Positions 1-6,377 of a DNA stretch of 8,720 nt are shown in pieces. This stretch comes from Bacilli bacterium. GTDB lineage: Bacteria > Bacillota_I > Bacilli_A > RF39 > UBA660. Positions within the stretch are counted from its first letter, which is position 1. The number at the start of each line of letters is the position of its first letter. Below the pieces are notes generated by a model. The model was given only the letters and a program-made list of their open reading frames with translations, had not been told where the DNA came from and did no database searches. The position numbers and the translations under genes are program-made. Location of the stretch: contig JAAWCI010000039.1 in NCBI GenBank assembly GCA_022793145.1, positions 1 to 8,720 on the forward strand, read 5' to 3'.

Positions 1-596
1 CTACTTGTGGATTTTGTAATTTATTAAAACCTATTTTAGATGATACAAGTAAGAAATATAATTTTGAATATCGTTATATTAATACAGACGAGCTATCAAA
101 AAAACAGTTAAACAAATTGTTAGAGAAACTTGAAATTAGAAGCTCTACATTTTCGACTCCTAGAATATTAATAACAGAAAAAGATAAAATTATAGATTCC
201 TATATTGGTTATATGGATGATATCAGTGTATTTCATTTCTTTAAAAAGAATGGCTTTATTCAGGAAGAAGAGGAATTTATCAATCCTTATCCGAACATTG
301 AGCGACTTAGTAGCAATGACTATTTTAAATTGATAGAAGAAAAGAGAACAACAATGATTATAGTTGGTAGAATTGGTGATTCAACAATCAATTCTATGTT
401 AAAAAAAGCAAGTAGTGAAAACTTGAATGTGAAATTTTTAAGTCCAAGTGTCTTTTTAACAGAAGAAGAATATAACAAGTTTGTGGCTACAATTAAAAAT
501 ATGAAAGAAGAAACTCGACTTCCGTTACTTTTGGAAATAGAAAATGGAGAAGTGGTGAGCATGAAAGAAGATGCGAATGAAAGTATGTTAAGGTAA
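1..596 (+). CDS. Double thioredoxin-fold protein, second domain lacking CxxC (5' end missing)
   Basis: The frame is open from the window edge (first full codon at base 3) to TAA at 594-596, giving at least 197 residues. The true start lies upstream; the in-frame TTG at 117 is internal. The visible part begins with C-G-F-C (visible residues 2-5), a thioredoxin-type redox motif, followed by beta/alpha-like sequence, a likely cis-Pro at 53 (S-T-P-R) and a tail around 78-89 containing KKNGFI. A second similar unit runs from about 117 to 185, with strand 'MIIVG', a cis-Pro-like L-P at 173-174 and 'IENGE'. Where CxxC is expected it has D-S-T-I (126-129), so it should be redox-inactive. Position upstream of an ATPase and FtsX permease, with the ATPase Shine-Dalgarno overlapping its stop, argues for co-expression. 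Thioredoxin-like accessory proteins of bacteriocin ABC loci are a family parallel; the actual partner is unknown. Membrane anchoring cannot be judged because the N-terminus is absent. Confidence 0.85.
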   Translation, partial: TCGFCNLLKPILDDTSKKYNFEYRYINTDELSKKQLNKLLEKLEIRSSTFSTPRILITEKDKIIDSYIGYMDDISVFHFFKKNGFIQEEEEFINPYPNIERLSSNDYFKLIEEKRTTMIIVGRIGDSTINSMLKKASSENLNVKFLSPSVFLTEEEYNKFVATIKNMKEETRLPLLLEIENGEVVSMKEDANESMLR

Positions 597-600
597 GGAG
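595..600 (+). promoter_or_regulatory. Ribosome-binding site of the ABC ATPase, overlapping the upstream stop codon
   Basis: AAGGAG starts on the last two bases of the thioredoxin-like gene's TAA and sits 5 bases before the ATG at 606. The arrangement implies translational coupling between the two genes and fixes the ATPase start. Confidence 0.8.
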
Positions 601-605
601 AAAAA

Positions 606-1283
606 ATGGAAATATTAAAAGTTGAAAATTTATGTAAGACGTATGGAAAAGGAGAAACTTTGGTAAAAGCTTTAGATCATGTCAGTTTCTCAGTAGAAAA
701 AGGGGAGTTTGTTGCAATTGTAGGATCTAGTGGAAGTGGAAAAAGTACACTTTTACATATACTAGGTGGAGTGGATAGACCAACTAGTGGAAAAGTATAT
801 GTAGAAGGGGAAGAGGTTTATAAATTAAATGAGACAAACTTAGCAATTTTTAGAAGAAGACAAGTAGGGCTTATTTATCAATTTTATAACTTAATACCAA
901 TTTTAAATGTGACAGAAAATATGACATTACCAATTTTATTAGATAACAAAAAAGTAGATCAAACTTATCTACAAGAACTAATCGAAACATTGGGATTACA
1001 AAATAGAGTAAATCATTTACCCAATGAACTATCAGGAGGCCAACAGCAAAGAGTATCAATTGGAAGAGCTTTGATGAATCATCCAGCTTTACTTTTAGCG
1101 GATGAACCAACTGGAAATCTAGATAGTAAGGCTTCAAAAGAAATTGTAGAATTATTAAAATTATCTAATAAAAAATACAAACAGACCATTATTATGATTA
1201 CGCACGATTATAATTTAGCATTAAACGCCAATCGAATTATTACCATTGGTGATGGAAAAATTATCGGTGATGAGAGGGTATAA
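606..1283 (+). CDS. ABC transporter ATP-binding protein, MacB/LolD type
   Basis: This 225-residue cytoplasmic ATPase hydrolyses ATP to drive the FtsX-type permease encoded immediately downstream. All nucleotide-binding motifs are present: Walker A GSSGSGKST (40-48), Q-loop Q92 in 'YQFYNLIP', signature LSGGQ (142-146), Walker B ending in ADE with catalytic E167, D-loop NLDS and switch histidine H200 in 'ITHD'. The 'FYNLIPILNVTEN' stretch and the short length are typical of the MacB/LolD/BceA subfamily rather than of nutrient importers. The start at 606 is supported by AAGGAG at 595-600. The gap to the permease is 3 bases. Such pairs export lipids, peptides or antibiotics, or act by mechanotransmission across the membrane without true transport. 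The substrate here is not identifiable. The family call is firm and the role is open. Confidence 0.95.
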   Translation: MEILKVENLCKTYGKGETLVKALDHVSFSVEKGEFVAIVGSSGSGKSTLLHILGGVDRPTSGKVYVEGEEVYKLNETNLAIFRRRQVGLIYQFYNLIPILNVTENMTLPILLDNKKVDQTYLQELIETLGLQNRVNHLPNELSGGQQQRVSIGRALMNHPALLLADEPTGNLDSKASKEIVELLKLSNKKYKQTIIMITHDYNLALNANRIITIGDGKIIGDERV

Positions 1284-1286
1284 GTT

Positions 1287-3719
1287 ATGAAAGTACTTTA
1301 TCAATTTACAAGAAGCAATTTAAAACAAAATAAACATAGAACAGTTGTTACAATTATTGGAATAGGACTAACATCTATATTGTTATTTTGTTTGGGATTT
1401 GGAGCAACCATTATAGAAAATCAGGAACTAGATAATGCAGTTCGTAAACGTGGATATTATCACTTTGCTTATACAGATGTAGATACTATCATTTTAAAAG
1501 AATTGCAAAAAAAGCAAGAGCTTAGTAAGATAGAAGTGGAAACAGAACTTTCTAATTTTAAAATTAGTTGGTTTCGAGTAAAACTGTATGGAAGAGATTC
1601 TTATGAACTTGGCAATATGAAATTACAAGTAGGAGAGTATCCAAAAAAAGAAGGAGAAATTTTATTATCATATCCAATCGCTCACATTTATAAGAAAAAA
1701 ATTGGGGATATATTAGAAATAGATGGAAAAAATTATCAAATTGCAGGAATTTATGACTGTGATTCTAGTTATGCAGAACAAAACATATATACTTGGAGGA
1801 ATACATTTGAACAAGATAACTTAACTATTTATATGACGTTAAAAAATCCTAAAAATGGTTATGAAAAAATTCATGAATTATCCAAATCACTTGGATTTCA
1901 AAGTGTTAGTTTAACGCGAATCGAAGACTATGAACATGAAAATATTAATCATAATATGTTAAAAACTTATGGAGAATATCGTGATTATTTGGATTATGCA
2001 ACTAAAATACTAGTATTAATGATATTATCAACAGTTTTATCTATCGTCTGTATTTTAGTGATTTATAACGCCTTTGCAATATCTGTTACAGAGCGAAAAA
2101 AAACACTAGGTGTATTATCTAGTATTGGAGCAACTCCAATGCAATTATTAAAATCGGTGATGTATGAAGCTACAATCATTGCTTTCATAGCCATTCCATT
2201 AGGTTTTGCCATTGCTAGTATTGGGAGTTATTTATTTGTATTTCTAGGCAACCATTTCTTTATGGAAATATTATCAACTCCATTAAGATTTGGACTTAAT
2301 CCAATTTATTTCATTATGTGCTTGATTTTTATTTTAATTAGTATTTACTTGTCTGCCTTTTTTCCAGCGATGAGAGCAAGAGAAGTAACCCCGTTAGAAG
2401 CCATTCGCATGTCACAAGATATCAAATTAAAAAAGAAAAAAATAAAACGTAATAGATTCATTCACTTGTTATTTGGAATTGAAGGAGATATTGCTTATAA
2501 AAATAGAAAACGAAATAAGAAAAAATATCGAATTGTGACTTTATCACTTGTAATTGGCATTGTCCTATTTATGTTATTTGCAACATTTTTTGATTTGCAA
2601 AAGAAAATATTTGACAAAAATTCATTACCAGAAACAACTAATTTTGTATCTATTTCATTAGTGGGAGAAGAGAAAGAACAGGAAGAATACTTAAAACGAT
2701 TGTTAGAACAAGTAAATATAATTGAGCAAGAAAAAATAAAAAATACAATAGCTGCAATAGATGATAATGTTTCTTACCATGAAGATTATTTAACTAAAAT
2801 TGTTCATCCATCTGGAAGCATTAGGCTCATGTCTTTAAACGAAGGAGAATATGAAAAATATGCAAAAAAAATTGGTTTAAAAGAAAAGAAACCAATTTTA
2901 CTAAATCATATTTCTATGTTTAAATTAGACGACACAGGAAAACAACAATTAGTATTAGATACAGATGTATTTAAGCCGATGAATTCATTTCATTTTACAT
3001 TAAATGATGAGGTGAGAATTGTACTAGATGATTTTATGATGACAACAACTTATATGGAAGATACACTAAATACTTATATTCCAATTTTATATGTTCCAGA
3101 TGAAATGTATCAAGAGTGGATTAAAAAATCTAATAATATTGATTTTGTTAATGATTCACTGAGTACAGCATACCATATTAAAACTGTAGACTATCGAACA
3201 ATAGAAAAAAATTATCAAAAATTAAAATCTTCTGGAAATATTTTAGCAAGTCATTATAATAACGAATCGTATGAAGTTTACAAAGGCTTCTTAACATTAA
3301 AAATGTGGAATTTCTTAGTAATCGGTGCTGTTTGCTTTATTGCTATAATTGCTATTACAAGCGTTGTCAATACGATTCATACTAGTATGCAATTAAGAAA
3401 AAAAGAATTTGCTATCTTACGTAGTATTGGAATGACACCAAAAAGTTTTTATAAAATGATTTGTTTAGAGAGTATTTTCTTTGGCATTTGGTCTTTAATC
3501 TTTGGTTTATTAATTTCGACAGGATGTATCAAATTACTGTTTGGTGCAATGAACGTAGGGGTATTACCAAAAGATAAAATTCAATATGAGTATCCCTTTA
3601 CTTATATGTGGATTACTATTATAGCAGTATTTATTATTGTCTTAATTTCTATGATTTACTCAAGTAAGAAAGCATCCAAAGAAAACATCGTAGATATTTT
3701 AAAAGAGGATAGTTTTTAG
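1287..3719 (+). CDS. FtsX-type ABC transporter permease with duplicated core (8 TM segments)
   Basis: This 810-residue membrane permease is the partner of the ATPase 3 bases upstream; GAGAGGG at 1272-1278 serves as ribosome-binding site. It has two repeats of the same plan. In the first, TM1 lies at about 19-41, an extracytoplasmic MacB_PCD-like domain at about 42-238, and TM2-4 at about 239-262, 292-320 and 338-360. In the second, TM5 lies at about 416-435, a large extracytoplasmic domain at about 436-673, and TM6-8 at about 674-696, 727-752 and 772-792. Each repeat carries the FtsX cytoplasmic loop: 'ERKKTLGVLSSIGATP' near 269-284 and 'RKKEFAILRSIGMTP' near 704-718, the coupling region to the ATPase. 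The extracytoplasmic portions contain only one cysteine (C158), so the permease itself is an unlikely disulfide substrate for the thioredoxin-like protein in the operon. It could be an exporter or a Bce-like sensor/resistance transporter. It lacks the 10-TM single-FtsX-pair layout typical of BceB. Confidence 0.92.
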   Translation: MKVLYQFTRSNLKQNKHRTVVTIIGIGLTSILLFCLGFGATIIENQELDNAVRKRGYYHFAYTDVDTIILKELQKKQELSKIEVETELSNFKISWFRVKLYGRDSYELGNMKLQVGEYPKKEGEILLSYPIAHIYKKKIGDILEIDGKNYQIAGIYDCDSSYAEQNIYTWRNTFEQDNLTIYMTLKNPKNGYEKIHELSKSLGFQSVSLTRIEDYEHENINHNMLKTYGEYRDYLDYATKILVLMILSTVLSIVCILVIYNAFAISVTERKKTLGVLSSIGATPMQLLKSVMYEATIIAFIAIPLGFAIASIGSYLFVFLGNHFFMEILSTPLRFGLNPIYFIMCLIFILISIYLSAFFPAMRAREVTPLEAIRMSQDIKLKKKKIKRNRFIHLLFGIEGDIAYKNRKRNKKKYRIVTLSLVIGIVLFMLFATFFDLQKKIFDKNSLPETTNFVSISLVGEEKEQEEYLKRLLEQVNIIEQEKIKNTIAAIDDNVSYHEDYLTKIVHPSGSIRLMSLNEGEYEKYAKKIGLKEKKPILLNHISMFKLDDTGKQQLVLDTDVFKPMNSFHFTLNDEVRIVLDDFMMTTTYMEDTLNTYIPILYVPDEMYQEWIKKSNNIDFVNDSLSTAYHIKTVDYRTIEKNYQKLKSSGNILASHYNNESYEVYKGFLTLKMWNFLVIGAVCFIAIIAITSVVNTIHTSMQLRKKEFAILRSIGMTPKSFYKMICLESIFFGIWSLIFGLLISTGCIKLLFGAMNVGVLPKDKIQYEYPFTYMWITIIAVFIIVLISMIYSSKKASKENIVDILKEDSF

Positions 3720-3724
3720 ATAAG

Positions 3725-3755
3725 AAAAAAATGATATTTGACTATCATTTTTTTT
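3725..3755. terminator. Bidirectional intrinsic terminator
   Basis: An inverted repeat, ATGATA (3731-3736) against TATCAT (3743-3748), is extended by A/T pairs on both sides around a 6-base TTTGAC loop. It is followed by eight T residues on the plus strand and seven on the minus strand. It starts 5 bases after the permease stop and overlaps the TAA of the opposite-strand zinc-ribbon gene, so it should end both transcripts. The stem is AT-rich, consistent with the rest of the window. Confidence 0.75.
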
Positions 3756-4113
3756 AAAAGAATATAGCTAGTTCATTAAGTGTATCGGCTAAATTAATGA
3801 TACTATAAATTCCATATAGTACACTAAATATACCAACAATTAAACCTGCGATTGCTAAACCTTTTCCATTACCATTTCCTTTGCTTACTTGTGCAAGTCC
3901 AATTCCAGATAAAATTGCACCAACTAAACCAACAATTCCAGCAAAGTTAATAATTAAAGAAGCCATTGAAACAATGAAACCAGAAAGAGCTAATTTATTA
4001 TTGTCATTGCCATTTCCATTGTTTCCTTTTTTAGAAGTATATTTTCCACATTCTAAACATACTTCGCTATTTTCTTTTAATTCAGCTCCACAATTTTCAC
4101 AAAATTTTGCCAT
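3754..4113 (-). CDS. Zinc-ribbon, DUF4190-like small membrane protein
   Basis: This 119-residue protein of unknown biochemical role is probably an integral membrane protein with its N-terminal zinc ribbon in the cytoplasm. Four cysteines in two CxxC knuckles (C5-E-N-C8 and C19-L-E-C22) form a classic zinc-ribbon header. A polar Asn/Gly/Lys linker (27-40) leads to two hydrophobic segments (about 42-73 and 86-108) rich in Gly/Ala/Ile, with the 'G-L-A-I-A-G-L-I-V-G-I' pattern common in DUF4190-type proteins. A short GNGNGKG loop joins the two segments. The start is fixed by a strong AAAGGAGGT at 4122-4130. It stands alone on its strand: it converges on the permease gene and diverges from the tandem thioredoxin gene. 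Such proteins are common in Bacillota and usually have no assigned function, so no link with its neighbours is claimed. Confidence 0.85.
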   Translation of the reverse strand: MAKFCENCGAELKENSEVCLECGKYTSKKGNNGNGNDNNKLALSGFIVSMASLIINFAGIVGLVGAILSGIGLAQVSKGNGNGKGLAIAGLIVGIFSVLYGIYSIINLADTLNELAIFF

Positions 4114-4135
4114 TTTAAAATACCTCCTTTTTTAT

Positions 4136-4164
4136 AGTATATCATATTTTTTTTATTTTTTGAC
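4136..4164 (-). promoter_or_regulatory. Possible promoter of the zinc-ribbon gene
   Basis: On the minus strand, TATACT (4141-4136) lies 17 bases downstream of a poor -35 match GTCAAA (4164-4159), with an A-rich spacer. An overlapping TATGAT is an alternative -10. The -35 match is weak, so this is tentative. Confidence 0.35.
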
Positions 4165-4184
4165 TGAGATTTTTGTGAATTGAA

Positions 4185-4214
4185 TTGACAGAAGAAAGAA
4201 AGTCAGTATATAAT
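4185..4214 (+). promoter_or_regulatory. Consensus sigma-A promoter of the tandem thioredoxin gene
   Basis: A perfect TTGACA (4185-4190) and a perfect TATAAT (4209-4214) are separated by 18 bases. Transcription should start near 4221, leaving a leader of about 20 bases with an AGAAGGTG ribosome-binding site before the ATG at 4241. Two perfect hexamers imply strong basal expression, unless one of the flanking repeats binds a regulator. No clear operator is seen. Confidence 0.8.
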
Positions 4215-4240
4215 TTATATGAAATAGAGAAGGTGTAACA

Positions 4241-5143
4241 ATGAATGAAAATAAAAAAGTTGTAATTGCTATAGCAGTAATAATGGGATCATTGCTCTTA
4301 TTAATATTAATAGGGTTATTGCAAAAAGATTTAAGCAAACAAAATGATTATAATGATGATAATTCAGGAAATATAACTTATAATGGAAAATATACAACAG
4401 ATTATGAAAAAGCGTTTGAAGGAGAAGGAAAAAAAGTTTTATTTATAGGTAGTTCTAGTTGTGGAGTGTGTAGTGAATTTACTCCATATATGAAATATTT
4501 GAGTGAAGCATATGATTTTACTTATTATTATATTGATGCAGCAACAATGAATACAAATACTTTGGAAACTGTATTAGGAAAAGTAGGAAAGACTTTAGAT
4601 AATATTGGAACTCCATATATGGCATTTATAGAAAATGGAAAAAAATATGAAGAAGTACAGGGTTATTTATCAGAGTCTGGACTATTTTCAACTCTTCAAA
4701 AAAATGGAATTATAGGAGAAGAGGAAACATATACTTCTAGTATTGAAGCTTCATCTGGTTCTAACAATGAAACAAATGAGTATCAAAATTTGACCTTTAT
4801 TGATTATGATAAGTATAAAGAAATTTATGATTCAAAAGAAAAGGCAATTATTGTATTGGGTCAAACTGGTTGTGGTGCTTGTACAGCTTTTAAACCAGTT
4901 ATTAATGAAATTGCGAAAGAATATGATTTAACTATTTATTTTGTAAATTTAACAGATTGGACCAAACGAGAAACATATGATTTAATGGGATCTCTATCTT
5001 ATTTTAAAGAGCGAGAATCGTTTGGGACTCCACTTACTTTAATACTTGAAAATGGGGATAATATAAGTGAACAAGAAGGTCATAATAGTAAAGCAGCAAC
5101 AATAGAATTTTTGAAAAAAGAAGGCTTTATAAAAGAGAATTAA
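4241..5143 (+). CDS. Membrane-anchored tandem thioredoxin-like protein with two CxxC sites
   Basis: This 300-residue protein has an N-terminal membrane segment (about 7-27, preceded by Lys and with no lipobox cysteine), which should leave the rest outside the membrane. A polar linker (30-52) follows. Domain 1 (about 53-160) has 'FIGSSSCGVC' with C74/C77 and G-T-P at 123-125, giving the cis-Pro. A Ser/Asn-rich linker (165-182) leads to domain 2 (about 183-300), with 'LGQTGCGACTAF', C211/C214 and G-T-P at 262-264. Both domains keep the features needed for thiol-disulfide chemistry. Both end in similar tails ('LQKNGII' and 'LKKEGFI') that also resemble the tail of the first domain of the thioredoxin-like gene at the left edge. 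It is monocistronic, with a consensus promoter and a terminator over its last codons. A role as an extracytoplasmic oxidoreductase is inferred; whether it oxidises, reduces or isomerises its targets cannot be told from sequence. Confidence 0.88.
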   Translation: MNENKKVVIAIAVIMGSLLLLILIGLLQKDLSKQNDYNDDNSGNITYNGKYTTDYEKAFEGEGKKVLFIGSSSCGVCSEFTPYMKYLSEAYDFTYYYIDAATMNTNTLETVLGKVGKTLDNIGTPYMAFIENGKKYEEVQGYLSESGLFSTLQKNGIIGEEETYTSSIEASSGSNNETNEYQNLTFIDYDKYKEIYDSKEKAIIVLGQTGCGACTAFKPVINEIAKEYDLTIYFVNLTDWTKRETYDLMGSLSYFKERESFGTPLTLILENGDNISEQEGHNSKAATIEFLKKEGFIKEN

Positions 5144-5161
5144 AAACTAATTCTCTTTTAT
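5129..5161. terminator. Bidirectional terminator overlapping the ends of two convergent genes
   Basis: A 14-base-pair stem (arms 5129-5142 and 5148-5161, 5-base AAAAC loop) ends in an A tract on one side and a T tract on the other, so it reads as a terminator on both strands. The last codons of the tandem thioredoxin gene form its left arm and the last codons of the PP-loop gene form its right arm. The stop codons are at 5141-5143 (plus) and 5149-5147 (minus). Confidence 0.85.
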
Positions 5162-6319
5162 TGTTATTTGATATATTTTTTGTTTAGCAGTTGGCTTGAT
5201 ATGTGTATCATAATATGCTAATATTTCCATCTCATCTTTAGAAGTTTTCTCTTGTGCTTTTTTTCCTAATAAACATTTTGATTCCCACGACTTTGCAGAT
5301 AAACCAGCACTTAATAATTCTTCTATTTCTTTTTGATCATCTTCTAATGTTAAAACAGGAAAGAGCAGCTTAATTCCATACTTATCTGCAAGTTCTTCAA
5401 AACGTTGTAACATTACAGGTTGTTCAATTAAAAATTTTTGACTCATCCTGGCACCTTCAGCAATATATTTATAACCATAATGTTGTGCAATTGCAATAGC
5501 ATTTAAATACATTGCACTTCTACAAGAGAGGCATTGTATTTCTGAGTCAATTGTTCCATGACCTATTTCATTTAGCAAAGTAGATTTCCATGTATGAAAT
5601 AAAGATTGAAATTCTTTTTCAATATTAACGGAAGAAAATTGATATGGAAAATGATAGCCATCAATATTTGATAATGTTTTTTGATAAGTTATATATGGTT
5701 TATTTTGGTCACGCATATGGCCATTATCGAAATGTATAAAATGAACTTTATATCCTAATTTTACAAGTCTAACAGCAGCTAATGTACTATCTTTTCCACC
5801 TGAATACATAAGTAAGACATCTTTATCTGTTCTAGGAACTTTTAATTTTTTTATTACTGATAATACATTTGGATTAATGAATGTGACAGCACTATGATAA
5901 CCATAAGGAGTTTCTTCATTTACATCATTATTTTCAGAAGAACTTAGGATTTGATTTTCGGTTTCAGAAATAAAGGTTAGGTTTGCTAACAAATGGTTGA
6001 ATGTACTTTCTATAGGAAGAGAGTGTTCTTTTAATTGAAAATCCATATCATATAAAAATGTATTTTCTTCGATTTGAAAAAGTGAGTCTGGATCAAAAGC
6101 CATTTCAAATAAATTATTCCATTCAGCATTTTTTAGATTAGCGTTAGAATAGAAATTAGTATCAAGAAGTCCATAAAATAGTAGTGTAATAAAAATGCTG
6201 ATATTGGAGAAAGGCTTTTGATCAAAATAATTTGGTACATGAATAAAATCAATTTCATTATGTATTTTTTCACATAGAAATTTTTCTTTAAATTTAATGA
6301 TTAATTTAATCCTTTGCAT
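5147..6319 (-). CDS. PP-loop ATP pyrophosphatase with CxxC...C, function unassigned
   Basis: This 390-residue protein, predicted to be cytoplasmic, belongs to the adenine nucleotide alpha-hydrolase superfamily (relatives include TtcA, TtuA, ThiI, QueC and LarE). The PP-loop S-G-G-K-D-S-T lies at 173-179 after 'VLLMY'; such loops bind ATP and adenylate a substrate. 'FIHFDNG' (194-200) fits the next conserved strand. C263-L-S-C266 precedes 'AIAQHYGYKYIAEGA' (275-290), the place where TtcA/TtuA-type enzymes carry their CxxC. A third cysteine, C349, lies 83 residues on in 'ESKCLLG'. That spacing resembles three-cysteine [4Fe-4S] sulfur-transfer enzymes, but a zinc site is also possible. The N-terminal 140 or so residues match no domain I recognise; the 120-138 stretch is Ser/Asn/Glu-rich and looks like a linker. 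The ATG at 6319 has TAGGTGAT upstream. The superfamily call is firm; tRNA thiolation, a QueC-like reaction or another ligation are all possible. Confidence 0.85.
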   Translation of the reverse strand: MQRIKLIIKFKEKFLCEKIHNEIDFIHVPNYFDQKPFSNISIFITLLFYGLLDTNFYSNANLKNAEWNNLFEMAFDPDSLFQIEENTFLYDMDFQLKEHSLPIESTFNHLLANLTFISETENQILSSSENNDVNEETPYGYHSAVTFINPNVLSVIKKLKVPRTDKDVLLMYSGGKDSTLAAVRLVKLGYKVHFIHFDNGHMRDQNKPYITYQKTLSNIDGYHFPYQFSSVNIEKEFQSLFHTWKSTLLNEIGHGTIDSEIQCLSCRSAMYLNAIAIAQHYGYKYIAEGARMSQKFLIEQPVMLQRFEELADKYGIKLLFPVLTLEDDQKEIEELLSAGLSAKSWESKCLLGKKAQEKTSKDEMEILAYYDTHIKPTAKQKIYQITIKEN

Positions 6320-6339
6320 ACAATCACCTAATGTTTTTT

Positions 6340-6345
6340 ATTATA
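6340..6345 (-). promoter_or_regulatory. Possible -10 element of the PP-loop gene
   Basis: On the minus strand a perfect TATAAT lies 20 bases before the ATG, directly after the T tract of the neighbouring terminator. No acceptable -35 hexamer sits 16-18 bases upstream, since that position falls in the A-run of the hairpin. Confidence is therefore limited. Confidence 0.35.
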
Positions 6346-6347
6346 TC

Positions 6348-6377
6348 AAAAAAACTTATATTTTTTTATAAGTTTTT
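6348..6377 (-). terminator. Intrinsic terminator of the 133-residue membrane protein gene
   Basis: An 11-base-pair stem, AAAAACTTATA (6350-6360) against TATAAGTTTTT (6367-6377), has a 6-base loop and on the minus strand runs into seven T residues. It begins on the TAA stop (6378-6376) of the gene it terminates. It separates that gene from the PP-loop gene 57 bases further on, so the two are probably not one operon. Confidence 0.7.

Noticed and set aside
117..596. A stand-alone 159-residue protein starting at TTG 117
   Set aside because: The same frame is open to the window edge and contains the C-G-F-C redox motif at bases 6-17. TTG 117 has no ribosome-binding site, so the gene is a 5'-truncated longer one.
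871..1137. Minus-strand 88-codon frame inside the ABC ATPase gene
   Set aside because: It is the shadow of a gene with every ABC motif intact, and no start signal is seen.
3881..4183. Plus-strand open frame of 100 codons opposite the zinc-ribbon gene
   Set aside because: It is antisense to a gene with a clear zinc-ribbon motif and strong Shine-Dalgarno, has no ribosome-binding site of its own, and runs across the divergent promoter region.
4153..4338. Minus-strand 61-codon frame over the tandem thioredoxin start
   Set aside because: It covers the consensus promoter and the start of the plus-strand gene; its hydrophobic translation is the antisense shadow of the membrane anchor.
5147..6319. 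Naming the PP-loop gene ttcA, ttuA, queC or thiI
   Set aside because: The PP-loop and cysteine pattern fit the superfamily only. The N-terminal region and the sequence after CxxC do not match any one of these closely enough to justify a symbol.
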